DNA of 21,222 bases from JAWXCM01 sp034408745. Lineage in GTDB: Bacteria > Acidobacteriota > Terriglobia > Bryobacterales > Bryobacteraceae. The stretch is taken from assembly GCA_034408745.1 (NCBI GenBank), contig JAWXCM010000106.1, positions 1 to 21,222 on the forward strand, in the 5' to 3' direction. The notes under the pieces were generated by a model that was given only the letters and a program-made list of their open reading frames with translations, did not search any database and was not told the origin of the DNA. Numbering within the stretch: the stretch's first letter is position 1; each line of letters begins with the position of its first letter. Position numbers and translations under genes: made by a program. Positions 14,899 to 21,222 of the stretch are shown piece by piece.

Positions 14899-15650
14899 GA
14901 GTAGCGCTGGTGACGGGGGCCAGTAAGGGTGTGGGGAAAGGCATCGCTCTGGAACTGGGCCGGGCCGGTTTCGCCGTGGCCGTCAACTACAACTCCGACC
15001 AGCCTGGCGCCGCGGCGACCGTCACCGAAATCAGTAACGCAGGCGGACAGGCCGCGGCAATTCAGGCAAACGTGGGCCTTAGCGCCGACGTCCAGCGCAT
15101 GTTTACCGAACTCGACGCTACCTTCGGCCGCGTCGACTGCCTGGTAAACAACGCCGGCGTGCAGACCTGGAGCCCGCTTCTTGACCTTAAAGAAGAGGAC
15201 TGGGACCGCGTCATCGACACCAATTTGAAAGGCACGTTTCTGTGCACACAGCAGGCCGGCCGTCGCATGAAGGAGACGGGCGGCGGCTCGATCGTTAACA
15301 TCGGATCGGGCTGCAACAAGTGGGCTTTCCCGAAACTGGTGGACTACACCGCAAGCAAAGGTGGCATCGAGCAGTTCACCAAATCCGCCGCAATCGAGCT
15401 CGGCAAGTTCAGGATCCGGGTCAACTGCGTCGCCCCTGGTGCCATTGAAGTCGAACGGACCAAAGAGGAGGGCGGCGACTACGTGGCGCTGTGGAGCAAG
15501 GAAGCGCCGCTCGGCCGAATCGGCGTCCCCGAAGACGTCGCCCATATGGTGGCATTTCTGGCGAGCGAGAAGGCCGATTTCGTTACTGGCCAGACGATAT
15601 GGGTGGATGGCGGCGTTTTCAGCCGACCCACATGGCCCTACGGTCTCTAG
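14895..15650 (+). CDS. short-chain dehydrogenase/reductase (classical SDR)
   Basis: NAD(P)-dependent oxidoreductase of 251 aa. Rossmann motif TGASKGVG (7-14), NNAG (85-88), Asn110, Ser138 and the catalytic YTASK (Tyr151, Lys155) are all present, as is the PG motif after the active site (181-182). The C-terminus (FVTGQTIWVDGGVF) is typical of the FabG/glucose-dehydrogenase-like group. Substrate cannot be told from sequence. The TTG start has GGAGG 6 nt upstream and overlaps the upstream stop by 4 nt. It converges on the LRR gene with 31 nt between the stop codons and no clear terminator. Confidence 0.92.
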   Translation: MRVALVTGASKGVGKGIALELGRAGFAVAVNYNSDQPGAAATVTEISNAGGQAAAIQANVGLSADVQRMFTELDATFGRVDCLVNNAGVQTWSPLLDLKEEDWDRVIDTNLKGTFLCTQQAGRRMKETGGGSIVNIGSGCNKWAFPKLVDYTASKGGIEQFTKSAAIELGKFRIRVNCVAPGAIEVERTKEEGGDYVALWSKEAPLGRIGVPEDVAHMVAFLASEKADFVTGQTIWVDGGVFSRPTWPYGL

Positions 15651-15681
15651 CGTTTCTGATCGATCTTTAAAACACCGGATC

Positions 15682-16650
15682 CTATGCCCCGCCCGGCCCG
15701 GTCGCCAGCACTTGCAGAGCTGGGTTCGCTTTACGGATTTGCTCGATACCAGCAGCACTCAACTTCGTCCCTGTCAGGTCGAGCCAGCGGAGGTGTTTCG
15801 CAGCGGCTGCCAGCGGCGCGGCGGCGCTGTCGTCGAGCCGTTTGCAGTTAAAAAGCGCCAGCCGTTCGAGGCTGCTGAACGCGGGTAGCAGATCAGCCAG
15901 AGCAGCCGGGGTGAGTTGAGTTTCGGAGAGGTCGAGCGTGCGGAGCGATTTCAGAGCCTTGAGCTTCGCCGCGCCAGCCGGAGTGAACTTCGCACTGCGA
16001 AGATTCAGGTCTTCCAGCTGGGTTAGTGTGGCGATGGCTTCCACTGCCCGATCCGTGATGGTTGCGGACCAGGGACCGGAGTCGGTACGTTGCGTGCCTG
16101 AAACGTCCAGGCGGCGCAGGTTCGGCATCAGGCGCAGGGAGTTAAGGCCGACGTCGGTGATCTTATTCCCGCCCGCCGTCAGATCGCGGAGCCGGGGTAG
16201 CGTGGTCAGTGCCTCGAAGCCCCCGTCGGTAAACAGGCTAAATCCGACGTCCAGAGATTCGAGCGCGGGATGGTCGGCGAGCAATGCAATCCCGGCATCG
16301 GTGATTTTGGTGCCTCGTAAATTGAGGTGCTTCAGCGTTTTCCAGTTGCGAACAACGGCGACCGCGCCGTCACCGATCTGCTCGGCGTACCAGAGGTCGA
16401 GCGACTCGACATGCGTCAGGCTCTTCAGGCTGCGGAAGCCAAGGTCGGTGATCCGCGTATGGGCCAGATCGAGGGTGCGCAATTCCGTGAGCGCGGCCAC
16501 GCGCCGTAAGTCTGAGTCCTCGATCCAGGTGGTCCGGAAGCTGGCTTCTGTGACCGCCCCTTTTGGGTTCGTTTTGTAAGTGCCGCCGAGGTCGGTGATC
16601 CACGGGGTTGTGGCCAGGAGCAGCAGCGCCACCATAAAAAGAGCGGACAT
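15682..16650 (-). CDS. exported leucine-rich-repeat protein
   Basis: A 322-aa protein with a signal peptide (MSALFMVALLLLATTPW) and about ten LRR units of roughly 24 residues with the pattern LxxLxLxxTxITDxGL, for example LRTLDLAHTRITDLGFRSL and LKHLNLRGTKITDAGIALL. This is the RNI/GALA-like class, which forms a curved solenoid for protein binding; no enzymatic domain is attached. It has a strong AGGAGG 9 nt before the ATG, and this ATG directly abuts the stop of the upstream Gfo/Idh-like gene (TAGATG). Unlike that gene the LRR frame is intact. Role unknown; LRR proteins of this kind are common in Acidobacteriota and Planctomycetes. Confidence 0.85.
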   Translation of the reverse strand: MSALFMVALLLLATTPWITDLGGTYKTNPKGAVTEASFRTTWIEDSDLRRVAALTELRTLDLAHTRITDLGFRSLKSLTHVESLDLWYAEQIGDGAVAVVRNWKTLKHLNLRGTKITDAGIALLADHPALESLDVGFSLFTDGGFEALTTLPRLRDLTAGGNKITDVGLNSLRLMPNLRRLDVSGTQRTDSGPWSATITDRAVEAIATLTQLEDLNLRSAKFTPAGAAKLKALKSLRTLDLSETQLTPAALADLLPAFSSLERLALFNCKRLDDSAAAPLAAAAKHLRWLDLTGTKLSAAGIEQIRKANPALQVLATGPGGA

Positions 16651-17345
16651 CTAGCTGCGCCTCCTCCATCGAACGGTAAGCTGCGGGAACGGTTCGCAGC
16701 GTGGCCAGGTGTACCTGCGGGGTTTGCACAATTTCTCCCGGCCCGCACATGGCACCCACGCGTTGCGCCGCTGATCGAGCATCTCCGGTTTGCCGGGTGT
16801 GAGCGTGCCTTCGAACCACGCCTCTCCCTCGTCTCCAATCGCCAGAAGGCTGCCTTCCGTGGAAACCACGCTGTCCACCAGCTGACTTCCGCTGGACTCC
16901 AGCCAAACACCGGTTTCGGAAGTACTCTTGCAGGCTTCAGCTGGCGATGTCGCGTTGCAATGCTCAATGTTCAGGAACCGCAACTTGCCCAACTGTCCGC
17001 CGCTCTGCGCATCGAACGCCTGGCGGAACCACGGGCGACAGCGATGGTTCTCATGCACCGCAGCCGCTTTCAGGCCGGCGGCAATGCGCTGAGCCGCGTC
17101 CCAGTCAGCCTTCGGAGCAGACAGGATGTCGACGAGGTCCGGCCTCTCCACGCGCAGCAACTCGGGCAGAGAGGCGTCGACGCGGGTTGCCGGAAGGAAC
17201 TCCAGCCTGCGCTTCTCTGCCTTCTCCCGGATTCGATTGCCCACTGCCACCAATTCTACGCCGGGATCCGCGCTCATGCGCGCAAGTGGTGCCGCGAGAT
17301 CATGCCGCACCCGAACAGCACGCCGCGCAGCAGTTTTGAGTCAAG
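16651..17345 (-). pseudogene. degenerate Gfo/Idh/MocA-family oxidoreductase
   Basis: The Rossmann start VLFGCGMISRHHLRA lies in one frame (about 17277-17321) and stops at a TGA (17274-17276) where a Trp codon (TGG) would fit. The same frame reads ARIP, then one missing base shifts the continuation GVELVAVGNRIREKAEKR into the neighbouring frame, which runs to 16651. That frame includes PDLVDILSAPKADWDAAQRI and later VHENHRCRPWFRQAFDA, but the segment between them that should hold the catalytic EKP lysine motif is gone. The C-terminal half is also short and ends in an Arg-rich tail. A nonsense codon, a frameshift and an internal deletion together argue for a pseudogene, about 230 codons against a usual 330-400. 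The true start is unclear. The operator-like site at 17368-17400 lies just upstream. Confidence 0.75.
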
Positions 17346-17367
17346 AGCTCCGAAATCTCGAAAGCGA

Positions 17368-17400
17368 TTGACATGCAGTTGATATGCATGCAATATATCA
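17368..17400. promoter_or_regulatory. operator-like motif A upstream of the Gfo/Idh gene
   Basis: The plus-strand sequence TTGACATGCAGTTGATAT, followed by GCATGC and ending ATATATCA, contains an inverted repeat TGATAT...ATATCA (17380-17400). Its first 24 nt match a second site at 18293-18316 at 18 positions (consensus TTGACATnCAnnTGATAT then nnnTGC). The sites flank the FCD-GntR gene, so it is a candidate binding site for that regulator. Confidence 0.5.
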
Positions 17401-17487
17401 CTGACCTTGAAGGGTCCTGGTCTCGAATCGAGGCGCAAACGGTAACCGAGTCTGGCGATCAAGCTCCGGCTCTGAACCGGCGTGTGT

Positions 17488-18237
17488 CTAGACGAAAGCG
17501 ATGGTGACCCGGGGGCTCGATGCCGAGGAACCATACAGCAGGCTGTCGAGCAGGAACTGCGATGCGTGATCGAAATGCACGTGCACCAAATGTGACGCAC
17601 GGTCCGCGTCCTTCGCGATGAGACTTTCGAGGATCTGCAGGTGTTCATGATGCGACGACAGAATCTTTTCCGGGATCTGGATGGAGAGGCTGCGGAAACG
17701 CGTGAAGTGATCCTGCAGGGACAGGATCATGGAGCGCAACACTTCGTTGCCGCAGTGCCACACAATCAGCTCATGAACCCGCTGGCCGGTTTCCGACATG
17801 CCGCGGGCGTCCATTTCGCCTGTCTCGTGAAAAGCCGCGAGTTCGTCATGCAACTTTTGGAAGTCGCTGACGGGACCACGCAACGCGGCCTCTCGCGCTG
17901 CCTCGCCCTCAAGCAGGCGGCGAACGCCGTACATGTCGCGGATTCTGCGCAGGTCGAGGTGGGACACGAATGTGCCCAGCCTGGGGCGGATATCGATCAG
18001 GCCCTCGCGCTGCAACCGCAGCGTCGCCTCCCGAACAGGAGTGCGGCTCAACCGCAGATCTCCGACGAACTGATCCACGGGAATCGCGTCTCCGGGGCGA
18101 AGCCGGTTGGCCAGAATCTCCCGTTTGATCGCATCGTAGGCCTTTTCGACCGCCGTACCTGGAACTGCCGCCGGCGAGGTGCGGCGTCTTGCGTCAGCGG
18201 AGCGGTTTTTCGCGGTGGACGTTGCGCTGCGAGCCAT
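17488..18237 (-). CDS. FCD-type GntR transcriptional regulator
   Basis: A 249-aa regulator. Residues about 30-92 are a winged helix-turn-helix of the GntR family (VEKAYDAIKREILANRLRPG, then LSRTPVREATLRLQREGLID). Residues about 95-235 are an all-helical FCD ligand domain with candidate metal-binding histidines at GQRVHELIV (His155), SSHHEHLQILE (196-199) and HVHFDHASQ (219-224). FCD regulators usually sense sugar acids or other organic acids. ATG 18237 is chosen; a TTG 22 codons upstream would run through the operator and promoter. TACAAT ends 6 nt before the ATG, so its mRNA may be leaderless. It diverges from the MFS gene. The frame is intact, unlike its neighbours. Confidence 0.92.
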   Translation of the reverse strand: MARSATSTAKNRSADARRRTSPAAVPGTAVEKAYDAIKREILANRLRPGDAIPVDQFVGDLRLSRTPVREATLRLQREGLIDIRPRLGTFVSHLDLRRIRDMYGVRRLLEGEAAREAALRGPVSDFQKLHDELAAFHETGEMDARGMSETGQRVHELIVWHCGNEVLRSMILSLQDHFTRFRSLSIQIPEKILSSHHEHLQILESLIAKDADRASHLVHVHFDHASQFLLDSLLYGSSASSPRVTIAFV

Positions 18238-18243
18238 GCTGAC

Positions 18244-18249
18244 ATTGTA
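18244..18249 (-). promoter_or_regulatory. putative -10 box (TACAAT) for gntR
   Basis: TACAAT on the minus strand lies 6 nt before the gntR ATG. With the normal distance of about 7 nt, transcription would begin on or next to the A of the start codon, giving a leaderless message; no Shine-Dalgarno sequence is present. A TTGTCA nearby is only 12 nt away, too close to be a standard -35. Confidence 0.4.
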
Positions 18250-18292
18250 ACCGAAAGCGGCTGACAAGAAGTCGTTGCCGGGTTGTGAGTTC

Positions 18293-18316
18293 TTGACATA
18301 CAACTGATATATTTGC
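18293..18316. promoter_or_regulatory. operator-like motif B between gntR and the MFS gene
   Basis: TTGACATACAACTGATAT followed by atttgc matches motif A (17368) at 18 of 24 positions, in the same orientation. It lies between the divergent gntR and MFS genes, where an autoregulating FCD-GntR repressor would bind. The TTGACA at its left end could double as a -35 element for the plus-strand genes, though the -10 candidate at 17-18 nt spacing (TACAGG) is poor. Confidence 0.55.
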
Positions 18317-18331
18317 TACAGGTAAAACGAT

Positions 18332-19063
18332 TTGACAGACCGGTCCGCATCGGCGATTCGCTCCACCGCAAGGCCTTCCGCCCGGCCGGGCGGCGAAGGT
18401 CCTGTCCGTCTCTCGCCCTGGGAGTGGAAGCTCTGCATCTTCCTTCTCCTTGCGACTGCCCTGAGCTATCCGGACCGGCAGGCTTTGAGCGTTGTGGCTC
18501 CGGTGGTAGCCTCGGAACTTCATCTGGACAACGAGCAACTGGGCCGCCTTTTTCTACGCCTAAGCCGCTCGGCATATCGCGGTCGGCTGGCTGCTGGATC
18601 GATACAACATCCGCTACACGTACGGCCTGTTTGTTGCGCTCTGGAGCGGAGCGCTGGCATGTGCTTCCGGCCGACGCGAGAAATTCTTGCAAGGCACGAA
18701 AAATCCGCGTACCCTGACGGAAGCAGAGGATTGGGGGTGACCGTGCGCAATCCAGGGTTGTGGGCCTGCCTTCGGCATGGCCGGCCTGTTCCTGCTCAAC
18801 ATGGGTCGGGCCTGCTGGGGGGCATCTTCCTGGCGTTCAATCAGGACATCGCTCCGGGCCGCGTCAGCCTGGTAGCTGGAATTATGGGTTGCATCGGCTC
18901 CCTGATGGGAGCCCTGCGGGTATGGCCGATCGGCGGGATCTCCAAAACCCGGGGATTTAACGAGCCGTTCTGGATAATCCCGGCGCTGGTGATTGCCGGA
19001 ACCCTTCCCGCAGCCCTGGCCGGGTGGGAGCCGCGCGCTGCAAAGGAGGCGCAGACAGTATGA
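18332..19063 (+). pseudogene. shattered MFS transporter (sugar-acid type) gene
   Basis: Pieces of a major facilitator transporter occur in order but in two alternating frames. Frame 1 has WKLCIFLLLATALSYPDRQA (helix 1) to LDNEQLGRLF. Frame 2 then has a TAA (18561-18563) and GWLLDRYNIRYTYGLFVALW (helix 2), ending at TGA 18738. Frame 1 resumes with RNPGLWAC, frame 2 with FGMAGLFLLNMG, and frame 1 ends with GGIFLAFNQDIAPGRVSLVA and the final helices. At least four frame switches and a nonsense codon are needed. Total length is about 730 nt against about 1300 for a complete gene, so several helices are deleted. Residual similarity is to the anion:cation symporter group that imports hexuronates and related sugar acids. 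It follows operator motif B. Confidence 0.8.
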
Positions 19064-19380
19064 GACATCGGGTTGCGGTGGCGGCAGGCGATGGGATCGG
19101 GCCCGAACTGACGGAAGCCACCCAGCGAGTGCTCGAATCGGCGGGCGCCAGGATCGAATGGATCGATACCCCGGTGGGGAAAGCCGCTGTGGGCCGTTAC
19201 GGCGAGGAACTGCCCTCGAGTTCGCTGGTGGAAATGAAGCTTGTCGGCGTGGTGCTGGACGGACCGTCGATCGAGACTCAGATGTACCCGTTTCCGTATT
19301 ACAACCCCACCGGCAATTCGCAGGATAAACTCTACTTTCGTGCTGTGCTCGAACATATCCGCCAAAAGGTGCTCCGTTGA
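19060..19380 (+). pseudogene. truncated isocitrate/isopropylmalate dehydrogenase-like gene
   Basis: The 106-aa product opens with RHRVAVAAGDGIGPELTEAT and RVLESAGARIEWIDTPVGKA, the characteristic N-terminus of the isocitrate/isopropylmalate/tartrate dehydrogenase family, which normally runs 330-400 aa. After about residue 59 (VEMK) the match fades; the remainder (VGVVLDGPSIETQMYPFPYY to the end) I cannot place, and the conserved substrate and metal-binding segments are absent. An internal deletion or a fusion of two remnants would explain it. AAAGGAGG stands 10 nt before the ATG, which overlaps the MFS stop as ATGA, a relic of an operon. It could still be expressed but cannot be a complete enzyme. 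Confidence 0.6.
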
Positions 19381-19383
19381 GCG

Positions 19384-20655
19384 ATGCCTGACACATCCCT
19401 GCGTTTCGCTGCGATTGCCGACGACTACACCGGAGCCTCAGATCTGGCGGGCATGCTTCACGCGGGCGGAGTCCCGACCGTCCAGATGTTCGGCGTGCCG
19501 GACGGGGCGATCGACCATTCCACGGTAAGCCGCGGCGGCGCAATCGTCGTCGCGCTCAAGACTCGCTCTGTTGAGCCTGCCGCAGCCGTTGATGCTTCGT
19601 TGCAGGCACTACGGCATCTGCTGCCCCTGCGCCCCCGGCAGATCCAGTTTAAGTACTGTTCCACTTTCGATTCGACGCCCCGCGGCAACATCGGGCCAGT
19701 AACCGAGGCACTGCTCCGGGCACTCGGTGCAGACTGCGCCGTTGCCGTTCCTGCCCTGCCGGTGAATGGCCGGACTCAGTATATGGGACACCTTTTTGTG
19801 CAGGATCGGCTGCTGTCGGAATCTCCGCTCCGCGATCATCCGTTGAATCCCATGTCAGATTCGAATCTGGTGCGCTGGCTCGGGCTCCAGACCAGTCTGC
19901 CTGTCGGTCTGATTCCGTTGCCCGCCGTGATGCAGGGCCCCGAGGCCATCCGGGTGGAACTGCAACGCCAGCGAGACAAGGGCGCCCGCATCGTCCTCAT
20001 TGATGCTGTCTCCGACGCGGATCTTGACGCGATCGCCGCGGTGGTTTGCGATCTGCCGTTGATTACCGGCGGCAGTGGTCTGGCTCAACCGCTTGCGCGC
20101 ATCTGGAACCGGGAAGATGTTGGGCCACCGGTCCGCCGCGCTATGCCTTCGCCAGACCCGGCCCTGGGCACTTTGATCCTCGCCGGGAGCTGCTCGGCGG
20201 CAACACTGCAGCAGTTAGGGCGCTGGCAGGCCACAGGGGGCCGCATTCTGCGCGTATCGGAACCCGATCAGATCGCGGCGGCGTTCGCCGAGGTCCGTCG
20301 GGAGATCGGCAGAACAGGAGTGGCCGCGGTCGCTTCCTCGGCCCTGCCCGCCGAGCGCTCCGGCGGGTGCGGTGCCGCGGCAGCGTTCGAAGCGGCATTC
20401 GGCGATCTTGCCGCTGCCGTGACAGATGCGGGACTGGCATCCCACCTGATCGTCGCCGGCGGAGAAACATCCGGCGCCGTGGTAGATCGACTCGGCGTCA
20501 AGGCCGCGCGGGTCGCCGGTATCGTCGCTCCCGGTGTGCCTTCACTGGTTAGTCTCGACGCGCGCCGCCTGTGCCTGGTCCTCAAGTCTGGCAATTTTGG
20601 CGGCCCGGATTTCTTTGCCGATGCGATTCGCCATCGGGAGCTTCTGTCCACGTAG
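19384..20655 (+). CDS. otnK: 3-oxo-tetronate kinase (four-carbon acid sugar kinase)
   Basis: Kinase that phosphorylates 3-oxo-tetronate at the 4 position in four-carbon sugar-acid catabolism (formerly DUF1537). The full 423-aa product aligns by eye with E. coli OtnK (YgbK): IADDYTGASDLA (11-22), FKYCSTFDSTPRGNIGPV (89-106), PALPVNGRTQYMGHLFV (123-139), HPLNPMSD (152-159), ITGGSGLAQPLA (227-238), VAGGETSGAVV (357-367) and LKSGNFG (400-406). The N-terminal half binds the sugar acid and the C-terminal half the nucleotide. It starts 3 nt after the truncated dehydrogenase stop, with AAGGTG upstream, so it would be the last gene of that operon. No frame damage is seen. Confidence 0.93.
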   Translation: MPDTSLRFAAIADDYTGASDLAGMLHAGGVPTVQMFGVPDGAIDHSTVSRGGAIVVALKTRSVEPAAAVDASLQALRHLLPLRPRQIQFKYCSTFDSTPRGNIGPVTEALLRALGADCAVAVPALPVNGRTQYMGHLFVQDRLLSESPLRDHPLNPMSDSNLVRWLGLQTSLPVGLIPLPAVMQGPEAIRVELQRQRDKGARIVLIDAVSDADLDAIAAVVCDLPLITGGSGLAQPLARIWNREDVGPPVRRAMPSPDPALGTLILAGSCSAATLQQLGRWQATGGRILRVSEPDQIAAAFAEVRREIGRTGVAAVASSALPAERSGGCGAAAAFEAAFGDLAAAVTDAGLASHLIVAGGETSGAVVDRLGVKAARVAGIVAPGVPSLVSLDARRLCLVLKSGNFGGPDFFADAIRHRELLST

Positions 20656-21222
20656 ACGAAATGCTTCAGGAATTGTGCGAAACGGCCGCCGCGTTCCACT
20701 GACCTCACACATCTTAATCTTCCATCAGGCCTCTGCAGGCAGACCTTTTTTGCATTTGTGGCGTTGTTGTTGTTGAATGAGCCAATCGTGCACCGGCTTG
20801 AAGTGTTTTTATCGCAACCACGACGTTTTGGAGAGATGCGTCAGCATGTGGCAAAAGCAACGGGTGCATCAGGGCTCGATTCCACTATCGCTTGGCAAAC
20901 TCTAATGCGTTGGTTACTCCATTTTCATCCAGCCCGATACAGCATTCGGGTGGACTCGTTTTCCGAAGTGTTCATCCTAAACCTAAATGAATGAACTAAC
21001 ATACAATCGTCTACACTCCGAGCTTCGTGCGGAACCTCAGTAAGGCGATACAACAGGGGTGATCATCCGCTTCGAGGATCTCGTAGATCATGGCTCCTAA
21101 ACTTCTCCGCCCATGCTCCGAACGCAATGCGTCGCATAGCTCCGGTCCGACCTTGACCTACCACCTCCACTCCGCCTGCCAAGACTCGCCCACCCAGCAC
21201 TCCCGTTTGACGAGCATAAAAA
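20656..21222. other. unassigned right edge
   Basis: After the terminator the sequence is visibly less GC-rich than the genes to the left. A plus-strand GTG frame at 20758-20994 (78 codons, including RRFGEMRQHVAKATGASGLD) has no ribosome binding site, starts 7 nt after the terminator T-run, and shows no GC bias at third positions; I do not treat it as a gene. On the minus strand 21011-21217 is a 69-codon frame interrupted once by TAG (21158-21160), with a fair-looking segment SLGAMIYEILEADDHPCCIA. An overlapping frame is open to the window edge (RQTGVLGGRVLAGGVEVVGQ). A decayed or frameshifted minus-strand gene entering from the right is possible but unproven. Confidence 0.3.
20728..20751 (+). 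terminator. probable intrinsic terminator after otnK
   Basis: GG-cc-TCTG-CAGG-CAGA-CC folds into a bulged 6-bp stem with a 4-nt loop and is followed directly by six T residues (20746-20751). It lies about 70 nt after the otnK stop, as expected for an operon end. The stem is short, so efficiency is uncertain. Confidence 0.5.

Noticed and set aside
14718..15758. 346-codon minus-strand frame opposite the SDR gene
   Set aside because: The SDR on the plus strand has a complete set of catalytic motifs; the opposite frame has none.
17401..17487. Short stem-loops after gntR as a terminator
   Set aside because: The pairings (CCGG/CCGG and GACC/GGTC) are only 4 bp and lack T-runs.

Overview
The window is GC-rich bacterial chromosome with dense genes, short intergenic gaps and frequent non-ATG starts (TTG or GTG for PBP2, RodA, SpeA, an SDR and others). 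Gene content and order (mreB-mreC-mreD-mrdA-rodA followed by a large RNase G/E, a biosynthetic arginine decarboxylase, a DUF2490-like barrel, an LRR protein next to a Gfo/Idh/MocA gene, and an FCD-GntR/MFS/OtnK sugar-acid locus) suggest an Acidobacteriota genome, perhaps of the Solibacter/Bryobacter type. This placement is inference from content; no marker gene settles it.

Layout. (1) 1-400: a poorly coding left edge, then tRNA-Ser(GGA) on the minus strand. (2) 466-9710, minus strand: a tightly packed cell-elongation operon, mreB, mreC, mreD, mrdA (PBP2) and rodA, with overlaps or gaps of 10 nt or less from mreC through rodA, then about 330 nt of leader and rng, an RNase G/E whose S1 domain is split by an insertion of roughly 475 residues. 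(3) 9910-12294, plus strand: a Tat-type beta-propeller protein, a small basic protein coupled to a frameshifted outer-membrane barrel gene, and a PilZ-like protein. The PilZ-like gene overlaps the 3' end of convergent speA by 4 nt. (4) speA on the minus strand, diverging from an exported jelly-roll-like protein coupled to an SDR. (5) 15682-20655: an LRR protein and a decayed Gfo/Idh/MocA gene (minus), an intact FCD-GntR regulator (minus), then a shattered MFS transporter, a truncated isocitrate/isopropylmalate-dehydrogenase-like gene and an intact 3-oxo-tetronate kinase (plus). (6) 20656-21222: a likely terminator, then sequence I could not assign.

How it works together. MreBCD, PBP2 and RodA form the rod-shape peptidoglycan elongation machine, and RNase G/E downstream would process RNA. 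The right-hand locus looks like a once-functional four-carbon sugar-acid catabolic regulon that is eroding. Transporter, one oxidoreductase and one dehydrogenase are broken, while regulator and kinase stay open. Two copies of one operator-like motif flank the regulator gene. The most interesting items are the split S1 domain of RNase G/E, the partly decayed regulon with its retained operator pair, and a set of promoters whose -10 boxes lie so close to the start codons that the mRNAs would be leaderless or nearly so. I found no CRISPR array, no transposase and no rRNA gene.
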